60,519 nucleotides of DNA from Leeia oryzae DSM 17879. Its GTDB lineage: Bacteria; Pseudomonadota; Gammaproteobacteria; Burkholderiales; Leeiaceae. How positions within the stretch are numbered: position 1 is the first letter of the stretch; the number at the start of each line of letters is the position of its first letter. Location of the stretch: contig NZ_AQXU01000010.1 in the NCBI RefSeq assembly GCF_000376945.1, positions 1 to 60,519 on the forward strand, given 5' to 3'. Position numbers and translations under genes: made by a program. This document shows positions 45,540 to 56,045 of this stretch, one piece after another. The notes beneath the pieces are model-generated. The model searched no databases and was not told where the DNA came from. It saw only the letters and a program-made list of their open reading frames with translations.

Positions 45540-46316
45540 ATGCCGATCGAATTATTTAACAATGGCACGCATGCTTGCATGATGTTTACAGACTTGGTAG
45601 ATGACGAAGCGGATCATGCCATACAGGCAAATCAGTTCCTGATCGTCGACAACGGCCACGGCTGCCTGATCGACCCAGGCGGCAACATGACCTACAACGC
45701 ACTTCGTATGGCCATGCACGCCCACTTTCAGCCCAATAGCCTTGACTACGTATTCGCCTCACATGCTGATCCGGACATCGTCGCTTCACTCAACAAGTGG
45801 CTAATACACACTGATTGCAAAATCGTTGTCTCCAAAATCTGGTCGCGCTTCGTACCACATTTCTGCACCGTCGGCACAACCGAAGGCCGCATCATCCCGA
45901 TTCCGGATCCTGGCATGCATGTCAAACTGGGCAAAAGCAGAATCGTTGCCATTCCAGCGCATTTCCTGCATTCAGAAGGCAACTTCCAGTTTTACGACGT
46001 CACTTCAAAAATCCTGTTTACAGGAGATCTTGGCGCCTCACTGGTTGCACACGAAGACGCAGCAAAGCCAGTAGAAAACTTTGCAGAGCATGTCAAATAC
46101 ATGAAGGGGTTTCACCAACGCTACATGAGCAGCCAGAAAATTCTCCGTTTCTGGGTAAACATGGTACGGCAGTTAGATATTGAATGGATCGTCCCCCAGC
46201 ATGGGAGACCCTTTAAAGGGCAAGAAATGGTAAATACATTTCTCGACTGGATCGGCGAACTACCCTGTGGCGTAGATATCATGACGCAAAATCACTACCA
46301 GATACCATCTGCATGA
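45540..46316 (+). CDS. ODP/flavodiiron-like metallo-beta-lactamase protein
   Basis: 258-residue stand-alone diiron metallo-beta-lactamase domain. Candidate ligands spaced as in flavodiiron proteins are His75-x-Asp77-x-Asp79 (ASHADPDIV), His144 (AHFLHSEGNFQFYD), Asp163 (FTGDLGAS) and His221 (VPQHGRPF). Compared with the usual HxExDH, the Glu is Asp and the last His is Ile80. There is no flavodoxin domain, as in ODP, the oxygen-binding diiron protein linked to chemotaxis in other bacteria. AAGGAA precedes the ATG. It probably senses or reduces O2 or NO; this is inference. A terminator follows. Confidence 0.82.
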   Translation: MPIELFNNGTHACMMFTDLVDDEADHAIQANQFLIVDNGHGCLIDPGGNMTYNALRMAMHAHFQPNSLDYVFASHADPDIVASLNKWLIHTDCKIVVSKIWSRFVPHFCTVGTTEGRIIPIPDPGMHVKLGKSRIVAIPAHFLHSEGNFQFYDVTSKILFTGDLGASLVAHEDAAKPVENFAEHVKYMKGFHQRYMSSQKILRFWVNMVRQLDIEWIVPQHGRPFKGQEMVNTFLDWIGELPCGVDIMTQNHYQIPSA

Positions 46317-46373
46317 TTGTATTAACACCAGTGCCAGGCAAAAACACGAGTCCTTAACCTGAAGAAATTACAC

Positions 46374-46407
46374 AATAAAAAACCCGCCAAAAGGCGGGTT
46401 TTTTATT
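46374..46407. terminator. Bidirectional terminator: ODP-like gene and ribosomal alpha operon
   Basis: A perfect 15-bp stem AATAAAAAACCCGCC / GGCGGGTTTTTTATT with an AAAA loop has T runs on both strands. It ends the plus-strand HDOD/ODP unit and the minus-strand rplQ transcript. Confidence 0.95.
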
Positions 46408-46421
46408 GGTCAACAAAAGCA

Positions 46422-46817
46422 TTACGCTTCTGAAGAATCCTCAACAGCAACTGCTGTATCAGGACGATCAACCAGCTCAACAATAGCCATTGGTGCATTG
46501 TCGCCTTGGCGGAAGCCAAACTTCAAAACACGCAAGTAACCACCGTTACGAGCTTGGTAGCGAGGCCCCAAGACATCAAACAGTTTAGTAACAATATCGC
46601 GATCACGAGTGCGGGAGAAAGCCAGACGGCGATTAGCCAAAGAAGGCTTTTTACCCAACGTAATCAACGGTTCAGCCACACGACGCAGTTCCTTGGCTTT
46701 AGGCAACGTAGTTTTGATAACTTCGTGCTGCAATAAAGCATTTGCCAAGTTACGTAGCATCGCTTGACGATGGCTGGACGTACGATTTAACTTCCGATTG
46801 CCATTACGATGACGCAT
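46422..46817 (-). CDS. rplQ: 50S ribosomal protein L17
   Basis: 131 residues, standard length for L17. It opens [20 protein letters not shown], followed by [20 protein letters not shown]. It is the last gene of the alpha operon, 11 bp after rpoA, and is closed by the terminator at 46374-46407. Confidence 0.97.
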   Translation of the reverse strand: MRHRNGNRKLNRTSSHRQAMLRNLANALLQHEVIKTTLPKAKELRRVAEPLITLGKKPSLANRRLAFSRTRDRDIVTKLFDVLGPRYQARNGGYLRVLKFGFRQGDNAPMAIVELVDRPDTAVAVEDSSEA

Positions 46818-46828
46818 AATTCAACCTT

Positions 46829-47812
46829 TTACGCTTTTTCTAAATTAGCTGGCGGCCAGTTTTCAAGCTTAACACCTAGCACAAGACCCTTTGAAGCCAG
46901 AACTTCTTTGATTTCATTCAAAGATTTACGGCCCAAATTAGGCGTCTTCAGCAACTCGGTTTCTGTACGCTGAATTAGGTCACCAATATAGTAAATATTC
47001 TCTGCTTTCAGGCAGTTTGCAGAACGAACAGTCAATTCCAGATCGTCAACTGGACGAAGCAGAATTGGATCGAACTGCGGAGCTTCTGGCTGAGACACTT
47101 CCGTTGTCGTACCTTCCAGATCAGCAAAAATTGACAGCTGATCAACCAAGACACGTGCAGCATAACGAACAGCTTCTTCAGGATCAATCGAACCATTGGT
47201 TTCGATATCCATCACCAGCTTATCCAGGTCCGTACGCTGTTCAACACGTGCACTCTCAACAGAGTAGCTAACACGGCGAACGGGACTGAAAGAAGCATCC
47301 AGCAACAAACTACCTAAAGCACGAGACTCATCGCCTTTACCACGACTGTATGAAGGCTGATAACCACGGCCAGCCTCTACACGAATCTCCAGTGACAACT
47401 TGCCATTAGGTGCCAGATTGGCAATCACATGGTCAGGGTTGATCACTTCAACGTCATGGCTAAGCTGAATATCACCAGCCAACACCGGGCCTTGACCTTC
47501 TTTTTTCAAAGTCAAAACCACTGAGTTACGCCCGTGCAATTTGAAAACCACACCCTTCAGGTTCAGCAGGATATCAACGACATCCTCCTGAACACCGTCA
47601 AGTGTAGAGTACTCATGCACAACGCCCTCAATTTTGACTTCCGTAGCAGCAAAGCCAGGCATAGAGGACAATAAAATCCGGCGGAGCGAATTACCCAGCG
47701 TGTGCCCGTAACCACGCTCAAATGGTTCCATCACTACCTTGGCATGTTCCGCGGTAATGTTTTCCACTTCAATGACACGTGGCTTTAAAAATTCTTGTGC
47801 ACTGCTATGCAT
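46829..47812 (-). CDS. rpoA: RNA polymerase alpha subunit
   Basis: 327-residue alpha subunit. The N-terminal assembly domain contains [20 protein letters not shown] and [21 protein letters not shown] flexible linker precedes the C-terminal domain (about 245-320; [36 protein letters not shown]), which contacts UP elements and activators. It lies between rpsD and rplQ in the conserved alpha operon. Confidence 0.98.
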   Translation of the reverse strand: MHSSAQEFLKPRVIEVENITAEHAKVVMEPFERGYGHTLGNSLRRILLSSMPGFAATEVKIEGVVHEYSTLDGVQEDVVDILLNLKGVVFKLHGRNSVVLTLKKEGQGPVLAGDIQLSHDVEVINPDHVIANLAPNGKLSLEIRVEAGRGYQPSYSRGKGDESRALGSLLLDASFSPVRRVSYSVESARVEQRTDLDKLVMDIETNGSIDPEEAVRYAARVLVDQLSIFADLEGTTTEVSQPEAPQFDPILLRPVDDLELTVRSANCLKAENIYYIGDLIQRTETELLKTPNLGRKSLNEIKEVLASKGLVLGVKLENWPPANLEKA

Positions 47813-47840
47813 AGTCGATTCCCAGTAATATCCGGATCAA

Positions 47841-48464
47841 TTACTTGGAGTAGTATTCAACCACCAACTGTTCATTGATGTCGCTAGACAACTCAGAACG
47901 ATCAGGAGCGGTCTTGAACACACCTTCCATTTTCTTCGAATCAACAGATACCCATGAAGGGAAACCGATTGACTCAGCCAAAGAAAGCGCCTCAACAATA
48001 CGAGTTTGTTTCTTGGACTTTTCACGAATAGCAACAACATCATCTGCTTTGATCTGATAAGAAGCGATGTTGACTGATTCACCGTTTACAGTGATAGCTT
48101 TATGGCTCACCAACTGACGTGCCTCAGCACGAGTAGAACCAAAGCCCATACGGTAAACTACGTTGTCCAAGCGGCTTTCCAACAATTTCAACAGGTTTTC
48201 ACCAGTTGAACCTTTACGGCGAGCGGCTTCTTCAAAGTAACGGCGGAACTGGCGCTCAAGCACACCGTAGATACGGCGAATTTTTTGCTTTTCACGCAAC
48301 TGAACCGCGAAGTCTGATTGACGCTGACCACTCTTCTGACCATGTTGGCCAGGAGCGACATCAATCTTGCATTTTGAATCAATAGAGCGACGAGCACTCT
48401 TCAAAAACAGGTCAGTGCCTTCCCGGCGGGAAAGTTTACACTTAGGACCAATATACCTTGCCAC
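47841..48464 (-). CDS. rpsD: 30S ribosomal protein S4
   Basis: 207 residues. It opens [20 protein letters not shown] and has the S4 RNA-binding domain ([30 protein letters not shown], about residues 95-125). The N-terminal region lacks the four-Cys zinc knuckle. S4 is a primary 16S binder and the usual translational repressor of the alpha operon. The N-terminus is of the type seen in Neisseriales. Confidence 0.97.
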   Translation of the reverse strand: MARYIGPKCKLSRREGTDLFLKSARRSIDSKCKIDVAPGQHGQKSGQRQSDFAVQLREKQKIRRIYGVLERQFRRYFEEAARRKGSTGENLLKLLESRLDNVVYRMGFGSTRAEARQLVSHKAITVNGESVNIASYQIKADDVVAIREKSKKQTRIVEALSLAESIGFPSWVSVDSKKMEGVFKTAPDRSELSSDINEQLVVEYYSK

Positions 48465-48488
48465 GAATATTCTCCAATCGAATTATGA

Positions 48489-48881
48489 TTAGATGCGACG
48501 CTTTTTCGGCGGACGGCAACCATTATGAGGCACCGGCGTCACGTCTGAAATGCTAGTGATTTTGAAGCCCAGTGCATTCAATGCACGAACTGCAGATTCA
48601 CGACCAGGACCAGGGCCCTTGATACGCACTTCAAGATTTTTAACTCCATACTCCTGAGCAACTTTACCAGCATGCTCAGCAGCAACCTGTGCAGCAAAAG
48701 GCGTACTCTTACGAGAGCCTTTAAAACCAGCACCACCAGCAGTAGCCCAGGAAAGAGCATTCCCTTGACGATCTGTAATAGTGATGATTGTATTATTGAA
48801 AGATGCGTGAACGTGCACGATACCTTCAGCAACACTCTTTTTGACTTTTTTGCGCACTCGCGCAGTAGAAGCCTTAGCCAT
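48489..48881 (-). CDS. rpsK: 30S ribosomal protein S11
   Basis: 130 residues of the small-subunit platform protein. Signatures are [31 protein letters not shown] and [19 protein letters not shown], with the basic end [11 protein letters not shown]. It lies between rpsM (21 bp) and rpsD (24 bp) in the conserved order. Confidence 0.98.
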   Translation of the reverse strand: MAKASTARVRKKVKKSVAEGIVHVHASFNNTIITITDRQGNALSWATAGGAGFKGSRKSTPFAAQVAAEHAGKVAQEYGVKNLEVRIKGPGPGRESAVRALNALGFKITSISDVTPVPHNGCRPPKKRRI

Positions 48882-48902
48882 GAGTAATCCTTAACTGATC
48901 AA

Positions 48903-49265
48903 TTACTTCTTGTTAGCAATAGGCTTGCGCGGACCTTTACGGGTACGAGCATTGGTACGTGTACGCTGACCACGAACCGGCAAACCACGACGATGACGCA
49001 TACCACGGTAGCAACCTAAGTCCATCAGGCGCTTAATGCTCATCGTGATTTCACGGCGCAAATCACCTTCAACAGTGAATTTGCCCACTTCATCACGAAG
49101 CTTTTCCATGTCAGCATCGCTAACATCTTTCATTTTGGTGTTGTACGCAACACCAGCCTTATCACAAATCAAGCGAGCACGAGTACGACCAACGCCATAA
49201 ATGGCAGTCAGCGCGATCTCGGCATGCTGATGATTCGGAATATTTACACCTGCAATACGGGCCAT
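48903..49265 (-). CDS. rpsM: 30S ribosomal protein S13
   Basis: 120 residues of the small-subunit head protein at the subunit bridge. It opens [20 protein letters not shown] and has [23 protein letters not shown] near the C-terminus. It is the first 30S gene after rpmJ in the alpha operon. Confidence 0.98.
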   Translation of the reverse strand: MARIAGVNIPNHQHAEIALTAIYGVGRTRARLICDKAGVAYNTKMKDVSDADMEKLRDEVGKFTVEGDLRREITMSIKRLMDLGCYRGMRHRRGLPVRGQRTRTNARTRKGPRKPIANKK

Positions 49266-49320
49266 GAATCACCCCACGAAAAATCAGAGATTATATACAA
49301 ACATGCAAGCCTAGGTCAAA

Positions 49321-49434
49321 TTAACCTTGGCGTTGCTTGTGCCGAGGATCGCTGCAAATCACACGAACAACACGATTGCGGCGAATAATTTTGCACTTGC
49401 GGCAAATTTTTTTTACTGAAGCTTGAACGCGCAT
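49321..49434 (-). CDS. rpmJ: 50S ribosomal protein L36
   Basis: 37-residue zinc-ribbon protein: [14 protein letters not shown], then [15 protein letters not shown]. The ligands Cys11, Cys14, Cys27 and His32 are all present, so it is the zinc-binding (C+) form. AAGG precedes the ATG by 6 bases. It lies between infA and rpsM. Confidence 0.97.
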   Translation of the reverse strand: MRVQASVKKICRKCKIIRRNRVVRVICSDPRHKQRQG

Positions 49435-49460
49435 GATAAACCTTACTTAAAATGCCAAAT

Positions 49461-49679
49461 TTACTTAGCCCGAAATGTGATCCGCGCCTTAGTCAGATCA
49501 TACGGAGTCAACTCAACGGTAACCTTATCACCTGGCAAAATCTTGATGTAATGCATCCGCATTTTGCCAGAAATGTGTCCCAGGATAATGTGGCCGTTTT
49601 CCAACTTTACCCGGAACGTTGCATTAGGAAGGTTTTCGATAACCTCCCCTTGCATCTGGATTGTTTCTTCCTTTGCCAT
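49461..49679 (-). CDS. infA: Translation initiation factor IF-1
   Basis: 72-residue OB-fold factor that binds the ribosomal A site during initiation: [20 protein letters not shown], then [20 protein letters not shown]. An upstream in-frame GTG lies too close to the AGG ribosome binding site, so the ATG is preferred. Its place between secY and rpmJ is common in betaproteobacteria. Confidence 0.97.
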   Translation of the reverse strand: MAKEETIQMQGEVIENLPNATFRVKLENGHIILGHISGKMRMHYIKILPGDKVTVELTPYDLTKARITFRAK

Positions 49680-49697
49680 AACCACTAACCTGTAGTA

Positions 49698-51011
49698 TTA
49701 ATTTGCGCCTTTGAAGTTGGCTTTCTTCAAAAGACTTTCATACTGCTGTGACATAACATGAGCTTGAACTTGCGCCATGAAATCCATAGAAACAACAACG
49801 ATGATCAGCAATGACGTACCACCGAAGTAGAACGGCACACTAAACTGACTCATCAGGATTTCAGGCAGCAAACAAACTGCTGTAATGTACAACGCACCAA
49901 TTAGTGTCAAACGCAGGATTACAGCTTCAATGTATCTACCAGTCTGCTCGCCAGGGCGAACACCCGGCAAAACAGCACCACTCTTCTTCAGGTTGTCAGC
50001 AGTTTCTTTTGGGTTAAACACTAGAGCAGTGTAAAAATAACAAAAGAAAATAATCGTTGCCGAGTACAACACCATATGAAGTGGCTGACCTGGAACCAGC
50101 ATCGCCGACAAGTCTTTAAGCCAATAAAACTTCTCGTTCGATCCAAAGAAACCAGCAATAGTCGCAGGGAATAGCAAGATGCTAGAAGCAAAAATTGGAG
50201 GAATCACACCAGCCATATTCAGCTTTAACGGCATATGGCTAGACTGGCCCTGCATGATACGATTGCCAACTTGTCTTCTTTGATAATTGACAACCAGTTT
50301 TCGCTGACCACGCTCCACAAAAACAACAAACGCGATAATGCCAAAAACAATTGCAACCAAAAGAATAACGAACAATGCAGACATTGAACCTTGACTAACT
50401 AGCGTCAAGGTATGGCCGATTGCTGCTGGCAATCCTGAAACAATACCAGCTGTAATAAGTACAGAAATACCGTTGCCCAATCCACGCTCGGTGATCTGCT
50501 CACCAAGCCACATCAAGAACATAGTGCCGGTCACAAGAGCCACAACAGTCGTCATGTAAAACTCAAACTTTCCGACCATCACAAGCCCAGGCTGCTTGTA
50601 AAGCATGACGGCAATACCAAAACTCTGGAATCCGCCTAAAACCAATGTTGCAAAACGTGTGTATTGGGTAACTTTCCTACGACCCGCTTCACCGTCTTTC
50701 TTCAGCTCTTTCAGCTGCGGCAGGATTTCTGCAGCAAGCTGAAAGATGATAGAAGCAGAGATGTAAGGCGTAATCCCAAGCGCAAAAACTGTAAATCTGG
50801 AAAGAGCACCGCCTGAGAACATGTTAAACATGTCCAACAAGCCGCCACGCTGAGAGTCAAACAGTTTTGCGAGCGCATCAGGGTTTACACCAGGCACAGG
50901 TATGTGTGCACCAATACGGTAAACAATTAATGCACCCAGCAAAAACAGCAGGCGGCTTTTTAAATCAGCAAACTTACCAGAAACAGCAGAAAGCGGATTG
51001 GTTGAAGTCAT
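49698..51011 (-). CDS. secY: Protein translocase subunit SecY
   Basis: 437-residue inner-membrane channel of the Sec translocon with ten predicted membrane segments. Signatures are the plug-region [36 protein letters not shown], the MLWLG-like segment near [18 protein letters not shown], and the cytoplasmic loop [23 protein letters not shown]. It is the distal gene of the spc operon. Confidence 0.98.
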   Translation of the reverse strand: MTSTNPLSAVSGKFADLKSRLLFLLGALIVYRIGAHIPVPGVNPDALAKLFDSQRGGLLDMFNMFSGGALSRFTVFALGITPYISASIIFQLAAEILPQLKELKKDGEAGRRKVTQYTRFATLVLGGFQSFGIAVMLYKQPGLVMVGKFEFYMTTVVALVTGTMFLMWLGEQITERGLGNGISVLITAGIVSGLPAAIGHTLTLVSQGSMSALFVILLVAIVFGIIAFVVFVERGQRKLVVNYQRRQVGNRIMQGQSSHMPLKLNMAGVIPPIFASSILLFPATIAGFFGSNEKFYWLKDLSAMLVPGQPLHMVLYSATIIFFCYFYTALVFNPKETADNLKKSGAVLPGVRPGEQTGRYIEAVILRLTLIGALYITAVCLLPEILMSQFSVPFYFGGTSLLIIVVVSMDFMAQVQAHVMSQQYESLLKKANFKGAN

Positions 51012-51020
51012 AGACTAGTC

Positions 51021-51455
51021 TTACTCAGCAATGGAACCACCAGCTGCTGTAATAGCAGCTGCGGCACCTTCGGTAGCCAAAATGCCAGAAAGTTTGTAGG
51101 CACGATCAACTGCACCTGACAAAATCAGCTTAGCACCTTTAGCACGACCTGATACCAGACCAGCTTGCTTCAGTACCAACAAATCAACATCAGTAACTGG
51201 GAGCAGTGCCAATTCAGACAGACGCACTTCAACAACATCATTACGAGTCAATGAGTTAAAGCCACGTTTTGGCAGACGACGTTGCAAAGGCATCTGACCG
51301 CCTTCGAAACCGACTTTATGGAAGCCACCTGCACGAGATTTCTGACCTTTATGGCCACGACCAGCCGTTTTGCCCAAGCCGCTACCGATACCACGACCCA
51401 CACGGCGTTTGGCATGTTTAGCGCCTTCTGCTGGCTTAATTGTGTTCAAAAACAT
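51021..51455 (-). CDS. rplO: 50S ribosomal protein L15
   Basis: 144 residues: [20 protein letters not shown], then the Gly/Lys-rich [20 protein letters not shown] and [18 protein letters not shown] used the ATG at 51455 with GAGG upstream; a start four codons earlier is less typical. Confidence 0.96.
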   Translation of the reverse strand: MFLNTIKPAEGAKHAKRRVGRGIGSGLGKTAGRGHKGQKSRAGGFHKVGFEGGQMPLQRRLPKRGFNSLTRNDVVEVRLSELALLPVTDVDLLVLKQAGLVSGRAKGAKLILSGAVDRAYKLSGILATEGAAAAITAAGGSIAE

Positions 51456-51456
51456 G

Positions 51457-51642
51457 TTAGCCCTCACACTTAAGCAGATAATGGACTTTGTTGATCATGC
51501 CACGGTTTTCTGGTGTATCGATAACTACTGAAGAGCTACCAACACGGCGAAGACCCAAACCACGCACACATGCGCGGTGAGACTCAAGGCGACCAATCAA
51601 ACTCTTGACCAAAGTTACCTTGATCGTTTTCTTGTCAGTCAT
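51457..51642 (-). CDS. rpmD: 50S ribosomal protein L30
   Basis: 61 residues: [20 protein letters not shown], then [20 protein letters not shown]. The true ATG at 51642 falls 4 bp after the rpsE stop, with its ribosome binding site inside rpsE. The longer upstream frame is the rpsE shadow. Confidence 0.95.
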   Translation of the reverse strand: MTDKKTIKVTLVKSLIGRLESHRACVRGLGLRRVGSSSVVIDTPENRGMINKVHYLLKCEG

Positions 51643-51646
51643 TTTA

Positions 51647-52153
51647 TTACCCCAAAATCTCTTCAACTGTCTTGCCACGCTTAGCAGCAATTTCAGATGG
51701 AGTTGACATTGCCAACAGACCATTGATCGTGGCACGAACTACGTTGTATGGATTGGTTGAACCATGACATTTCGCAGAAACGTTATGTACACCCATCACC
51801 TCAAAAACAGCGCGCATTGCACCACCTGCCTTGATACCAGTACCCTCAGGAGCTGGTTGAATCAACACATGAGTTGCACCATGACGGCCAACTACTGGAT
51901 GGTTAAAGGTACCATTTTTCATGCTGATCTTGACCATTTTGCGACGTGCTTCTTCCATCGCCTTTTGGACAGCCACAGGCACTTCTTTTGATTTGCCTTT
52001 ACCCATACCAATGCCACCATCACCGTCACCAACAACGGTCAAAGCCGCAAAACCCAAGATCCGTCCACCCTTCACCACTTTGGTGACACGGTTGACAGAT
52101 ACCATTTTTTCACGCAAACCTTCGTTGCGATCTTCCAATTCTACTTTGGCCAT
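51647..52153 (-). CDS. rpsE: 30S ribosomal protein S5
   Basis: 168 residues. The double-stranded-RNA-binding-like N-terminal domain contains [20 protein letters not shown] and [20 protein letters not shown]. The C-terminal domain contains [21 protein letters not shown]5 acts in decoding accuracy. It lies in the conserved order rplR-rpsE-rpmD. Confidence 0.98.
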   Translation of the reverse strand: MAKVELEDRNEGLREKMVSVNRVTKVVKGGRILGFAALTVVGDGDGGIGMGKGKSKEVPVAVQKAMEEARRKMVKISMKNGTFNHPVVGRHGATHVLIQPAPEGTGIKAGGAMRAVFEVMGVHNVSAKCHGSTNPYNVVRATINGLLAMSTPSEIAAKRGKTVEEILG

Positions 52154-52165
52154 GATTACCCCTAA

Positions 52166-52519
52166 TTAGAATTCAAGACCATTGGCGCGTGCAGCATCAG
52201 CCAGTGCTTTAACACGGCCATGATACTGAAAGCCAGAACGATCGAATGCAACTTTGGTTACACCAGCAGCTTTTGCTTTTTCAGCAATACGCTGACCAAT
52301 AACTTCAGCAGCCTTGATGTTTCCACCATTCGCCAATGCATCACGCAAATCTTTATCAAGTGTAGAAGCTGAGGCAAGAACGCTAGCGCCATCAGCAGCA
52401 ATAACTTGAGCATAGATATGCGAATTAGAACGATACACCGTCAGGCGAATCTGCTTCTGATCTGCAATGCGCGCACGAGTCTTAAGTGCACGGCGCAGAC
52501 GAGACTGTTTCTTATCCAT
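52166..52519 (-). CDS. rplR: 50S ribosomal protein L18
   Basis: 117 residues. It opens [20 protein letters not shown] and has [20 protein letters not shown] and [20 protein letters not shown] at the C-terminus. It binds 5S rRNA with L5. Confidence 0.98.
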   Translation of the reverse strand: MDKKQSRLRRALKTRARIADQKQIRLTVYRSNSHIYAQVIAADGASVLASASTLDKDLRDALANGGNIKAAEVIGQRIAEKAKAAGVTKVAFDRSGFQYHGRVKALADAARANGLEF

Positions 52520-52532
52520 GACCAGGTCCTAA

Positions 52533-53066
52533 TTATTTCTTTTTGGTTTCTTTAATAACCACAACTTCGTCAGCATAGCGAACACCCTTGCCTTTATATG
52601 GCTCAGGAGAACGATAAGCGCGAATTTCAGCTGCGGCTTGACCGATTTGCTGCTTGTTCGCCCCTTTCAGAAGAATCTCTGATTGAGTAGGGGTTTCAGC
52701 TTTAACACCTTGAGGCAAGGTATAAGCAACAGGATGTGAAAAACCCAGTGTCAGGTTCAAAACATCACCGGCGGCCTGGGCACGATAACCCACACCAACC
52801 AGCTGAAGTTTCTTCTCAAAACCTACGCTAACACCTTTAACCATGTTAGCCACTAGCGCACGCAATGTACCAGACATTGCACGTGCATGTTTTGTCTCTT
52901 CTGCGGCAGCAAAAACAAGCTCGGATTCAACTTGTTCAATCTTGACCACACCGGTCAGAGGTTGAACCAGAGATCCTAGCGGACCTTTAACTGTAATATC
53001 AGTTGCAGTAACGGCAACCGAAACGCCAGCAGGCAATGCAACAGGGTTTTTAGCAACACGTGACAT
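52533..53066 (-). CDS. rplF: 50S ribosomal protein L6
   Basis: 177 residues: [40 protein letters not shown], and the C-terminal [20 protein letters not shown]. It lies near the factor-binding site of the 50S subunit. It is followed 13 bp later by rplR. Confidence 0.98.
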   Translation of the reverse strand: MSRVAKNPVALPAGVSVAVTATDITVKGPLGSLVQPLTGVVKIEQVESELVFAAAEETKHARAMSGTLRALVANMVKGVSVGFEKKLQLVGVGYRAQAAGDVLNLTLGFSHPVAYTLPQGVKAETPTQSEILLKGANKQQIGQAAAEIRAYRSPEPYKGKGVRYADEVVVIKETKKK

Positions 53067-53078
53067 ATTTGACTCTCC

Positions 53079-53477
53079 TTACGCCACGATACACAACAGT
53101 TCGCCGCCAACGCCATTAGCGCGAGCCTTGCGATCAGTCATTACACCCTTAGATGTGGAAACAATCGCCACACCAAGACCATTCATTACTGATGGAATAT
53201 CGCCGTTGCCTTTATAGATACGCAGACCAGGTTTAGAAACCCGCTCAATACGTTCAATAACAGGACGACCAGCATAATAGCGCAGCTCAATATTCAGCGT
53301 GCGCTTATTACCAGCTTCTTCAGAAACATTAAAGCCGTCGATATAACCTTCATCCTTCAGTACAGCAGCAATAGCAGCTTTTAATTTTGAAGAAGGCATT
53401 GCAACCACTTCTTTGCCAGCTTGCTGCGCATTCCGGATGCGAGTCAGCATATCCGCAATCGGATCACTCATACTCAT
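53079..53477 (-). CDS. rpsH: 30S ribosomal protein S8
   Basis: 132 residues. [20 protein letters not shown] is the usual betaproteobacterial opening, with AGGTAA about 7 bases upstream. [20 protein letters not shown] with a C-terminal GGELLCIVA completes the family signature. S8 is the usual translational repressor of the spc operon. Confidence 0.98.
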   Translation of the reverse strand: MSMSDPIADMLTRIRNAQQAGKEVVAMPSSKLKAAIAAVLKDEGYIDGFNVSEEAGNKRTLNIELRYYAGRPVIERIERVSKPGLRIYKGNGDIPSVMNGLGVAIVSTSKGVMTDRKARANGVGGELLCIVA

Positions 53478-53492
53478 TTGCAGTTACCTCGC

Positions 53493-53798
53493 TTACCAAC
53501 TTGCCTTAGTCAGGCCAGGAATCTCACCACGGAAAGCAACTTCACGCAGTTTATTTCTTGCCAGACCAAATTTACGGAACACACCACGTGAGCGGCCAGT
53601 CAATTGACAGCGATTACGCTGACGAACAGGACTAGAATTGCGTGGAAAACCTTGAAGTTTTACACGAGCAGCAAAACGCTCTTCGTCACTTAGTGAGTTG
53701 TTATTAATAATCTCAAACAGAGCTGCACGTTTGGCTGCAAATTTTGCAACCAGTTTGGCACGCTTCAGTTCGCGATTAATCAAAGCCATCTTAGCCAT
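53493..53798 (-). CDS. rpsN: 30S ribosomal protein S14
   Basis: 101 residues, the long zinc-free form (no CxxC pairs): [20 protein letters not shown], then [20 protein letters not shown] and [13 protein letters not shown]. It lies between rplE (7 bp) and rpsH. Confidence 0.98.
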   Translation of the reverse strand: MAKMALINRELKRAKLVAKFAAKRAALFEIINNNSLSDEERFAARVKLQGFPRNSSPVRQRNRCQLTGRSRGVFRKFGLARNKLREVAFRGEIPGLTKASW

Positions 53799-53805
53799 GA
53801 CAACC

Positions 53806-54345
53806 TCAATTCTTGAATGGGAAACGGAATGCAGCTAACAAAGCGCGAGCTTCATCATCTGTTTTAGCCGTTGTTGTTATAGTGATATTCATACCACGCA
53901 AAGCATCGATCTTATCGTAATCGATCTCTGGGAACATGATCTGTTCCTTAACGCCCATATTGTAGTTGCCGCGACCATCAAATGATTTTGCAGAAACACC
54001 ACGGAAGTCACGAATACGAGGCATGGCAATCGTCACCAGACGATCCAGAAATTCGTACATGCGCTCACGACGCAGCGTTACTTTACAACCAACCGGATAG
54101 TTATCACGAATCTTGAAGCCAGCAATAGACTTCTTAGACAATGTGATAACAGGCTTTTGACCAGCCAGTTTTTGCATATCGCCAACTGCAAACTCAATAA
54201 CTTTTTTGTCAGCAACAGCTTCGCCAACACCCATATTGAGCGTAATTTTCTCAATACGAGGAACTTCCATCACCGACTTGTAGCCAAACTGTTTTACCAG
54301 TTCTGGCACAATCGCTGACTTGTAGTAATCATACAAACGAGCCAT
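53806..54345 (-). CDS. rplE: 50S ribosomal protein L5
   Basis: 179 residues: [20 protein letters not shown], then [39 protein letters not shown] and [20 protein letters not shown]. It binds 5S rRNA and contacts the P-site tRNA. It starts 2 bp after the rplX stop, suggesting coupled translation. Confidence 0.98.
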   Translation of the reverse strand: MARLYDYYKSAIVPELVKQFGYKSVMEVPRIEKITLNMGVGEAVADKKVIEFAVGDMQKLAGQKPVITLSKKSIAGFKIRDNYPVGCKVTLRRERMYEFLDRLVTIAMPRIRDFRGVSAKSFDGRGNYNMGVKEQIMFPEIDYDKIDALRGMNITITTTAKTDDEARALLAAFRFPFKN

Positions 54346-54347
54346 CT

Positions 54348-54665
54348 TTACGCCCCAACCTGTTCGCCACTAGACTTAAAGACACGGACTTTTTTGCCAT
54401 CATCCAGAAGCTTGAAGCCAACACGGTCGGCTTTCTGGGTAGCAGCATTAAAAAGTGCCACGTTAGAGACATGCAAAGGCAGCTCCATAGCAACGATACC
54501 ACCTGCAACACCTTTAACAGGGTTCGGTTTTACGTGCTTCTTAGCAACATTTACACCCTCAACAACCACATAACCATTGTCAAGCACAGACTTAACAACG
54601 CCACGCTTACCCTTGTCTTTGCCAGCGATGACTACCACTTCATCACTTTTACGGATTTTTTGCAT
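54348..54665 (-). CDS. rplX: 50S ribosomal protein L24
   Basis: 105 residues with an N-terminal KOW motif ([20 protein letters not shown]) and [12 protein letters not shown]. It is an early assembly initiator of the 50S subunit, between rplN and rplE. Confidence 0.98.
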   Translation of the reverse strand: MQKIRKSDEVVVIAGKDKGKRGVVKSVLDNGYVVVEGVNVAKKHVKPNPVKGVAGGIVAMELPLHVSNVALFNAATQKADRVGFKLLDDGKKVRVFKSSGEQVGA

Positions 54666-54674
54666 GGTAACCCC

Positions 54675-55043
54675 TTAAATTACTTCCGGAGCCAGCGAAA
54701 CAATTTTCATGAAGCGTTCTGTACGCAACTCACGCGTAACTGGCCCGAAAATACGAGTACCGATTGGCTCTAGCTTGTTGTTTAACAACACAGCAGCATT
54801 TCCATCAAAACGAACCAAGGAACCGTCTGGACGACGAACACCCTTAGCCGTACGTACAACTACAGCATTGTAGACATCACCCTTCTTAACACGGCCACGC
54901 GGAGCCGCATCTTTGATGGAAACCTTAATGATGTCACCAATGGTTGCGTAACGACGCTTAGAGCCGCCCAACACTTTGATACACATAACGGAGCGTGCAC
55001 CAGTGTTGTCAGCAACATCTAGCTTGCTTTGCATTTGGATCAT
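54675..55043 (-). CDS. rplN: 50S ribosomal protein L14
   Basis: 122 residues: [20 protein letters not shown], then [20 protein letters not shown] and [20 protein letters not shown]. It is the first gene of the spc operon, with its own promoter and a 136-bp leader and gap upstream. Confidence 0.98.
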   Translation of the reverse strand: MIQMQSKLDVADNTGARSVMCIKVLGGSKRRYATIGDIIKVSIKDAAPRGRVKKGDVYNAVVVRTAKGVRRPDGSLVRFDGNAAVLLNNKLEPIGTRIFGPVTRELRTERFMKIVSLAPEVI

Positions 55044-55112
55044 GATTTAAAACTCCAACTTATTCCGGTTGCGTTATTGCATTCGGCTAGTTTTGGACCC
55101 GTTAAAGGGAAG

Positions 55113-55130
55113 TGGCGCGAAATCGCGCCA
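55113..55130 (-). promoter_or_regulatory. Hairpin in the spc leader
   Basis: TGGCGCGA / TCGCGCCA form an 8-bp stem with a 2-base gap, just downstream of the predicted spc transcription start. It could stabilise the 5' end of the spc transcript or weakly terminate S10 transcription; there is no good U-tract. Confidence 0.5.
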
Positions 55131-55142
55131 CAAGGAACCAGC

Positions 55143-55171
55143 ATTCTATCGCAACCGAAAGATGCTTGCAA
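55143..55171 (-). promoter_or_regulatory. spc operon promoter
   Basis: On the minus strand TTGCAA (55166-55171), a 17-bp spacer and TAGAAT (55143-55148) form a good sigma-70 promoter between rpsQ and rplN. This is where the spc operon begins in Escherichia coli. Confidence 0.8.
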
Positions 55172-55179
55172 CAACTAAA

Positions 55180-55437
55180 TTAACGAGCTTTTTCGATCAG
55201 CTCTTTAACTCGCCAAGTTTTAGTTTTTGACAATGGGCGACTCTCTTCGATCACCACCACATCACCAATACCAAACTCATTATTCTCGTCATGGGCATGG
55301 TATTTCTTTGAAAGACGAATAACCTTGCCATAAAGAGGATGCTTTACGCGACGTTCGACCAAAACCGTAACAGTTTTGTCCATCTTGTCGCTTACAACAC
55401 GTCCGGTCAGCGAGCGGATAATTTTAGTATCACTCAT
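55180..55437 (-). CDS. rpsQ: 30S ribosomal protein S17
   Basis: 85 residues of OB-fold protein: [20 protein letters not shown], then [19 protein letters not shown] and [13 protein letters not shown]. It is the last gene of the S10 operon, followed by the 136-bp gap that holds the spc promoter. Confidence 0.98.
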   Translation of the reverse strand: MSDTKIIRSLTGRVVSDKMDKTVTVLVERRVKHPLYGKVIRLSKKYHAHDENNEFGIGDVVVIEESRPLSKTKTWRVKELIEKAR

Positions 55438-55440
55438 GAC

Positions 55441-55629
55441 TTAAACCGCCTTTTGCTTAAGAACTGTGCGTACACGTGCGATATCACGGCGTACTTTGCG
55501 CAGCTCACTTGTTTTTGCCAATTGCTGTGTAGCATGTTGCATACGCAGACCGAACTGCGCTTTCAACAATGACAACAGCTCTTCTTGCAACTCAGCGGCA
55601 CTCTTCGCGCTCAAATCAGAAGCTTTCAT
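55441..55629 (-). CDS. rpmC: 50S ribosomal protein L29
   Basis: 62 residues of two helices: [20 protein letters not shown], then [19 protein letters not shown]. It is at the exit-tunnel rim near L23. Its start overlaps the rplP stop by one base (position 55629). Confidence 0.97.
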   Translation of the reverse strand: MKASDLSAKSAAELQEELLSLLKAQFGLRMQHATQQLAKTSELRKVRRDIARVRTVLKQKAV

Positions 55630-56045
55630 TATTGCCCCACCATTCTGACCACAAAGGTCGTAGAGAAAGGTAGCTTGGCAGCAGCCAGGCGGAACGCCTC
55701 ACGTGCCAACTCTTCACTAACGCCATCCATCTCGTACAAGACTTTACCTGGCTGAATCTCAGCTACCCAATATTCTGGACTACCCTTACCGTTACCCATA
55801 CGGACTTCGGCAGGTTTAGAAGAAATCGGCTTATCTGGAAACACGCGAATCCAGATACGACCACCACGCTTGATATGACGAGTCATAGCACGACGGGCCG
55901 CTTCGATCTGACGCGCAGTCAAACGACCACGGCCAGTTGCTTTCAGACCAAACTCACCAAAACTGACACTTGCACCACGGGTAGCAAGACCAGTATTGCG
56001 GCCTTTCTGTTGCTTACGATATTTCGTTCTAGTTGGTTGCAGCAT
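55629..56045 (-). CDS. rplP: 50S ribosomal protein L16
   Basis: 138 residues: [40 protein letters not shown] and [20 protein letters not shown]. The ATG at 56045 gives the standard N-terminus; the 5' end overlaps the rpsC 3' end by 17 bp, so the two are tightly coupled. Confidence 0.97.
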   Translation of the reverse strand: MLQPTRTKYRKQQKGRNTGLATRGASVSFGEFGLKATGRGRLTARQIEAARRAMTRHIKRGGRIWIRVFPDKPISSKPAEVRMGNGKGSPEYWVAEIQPGKVLYEMDGVSEELAREAFRLAAAKLPFSTTFVVRMVGQ

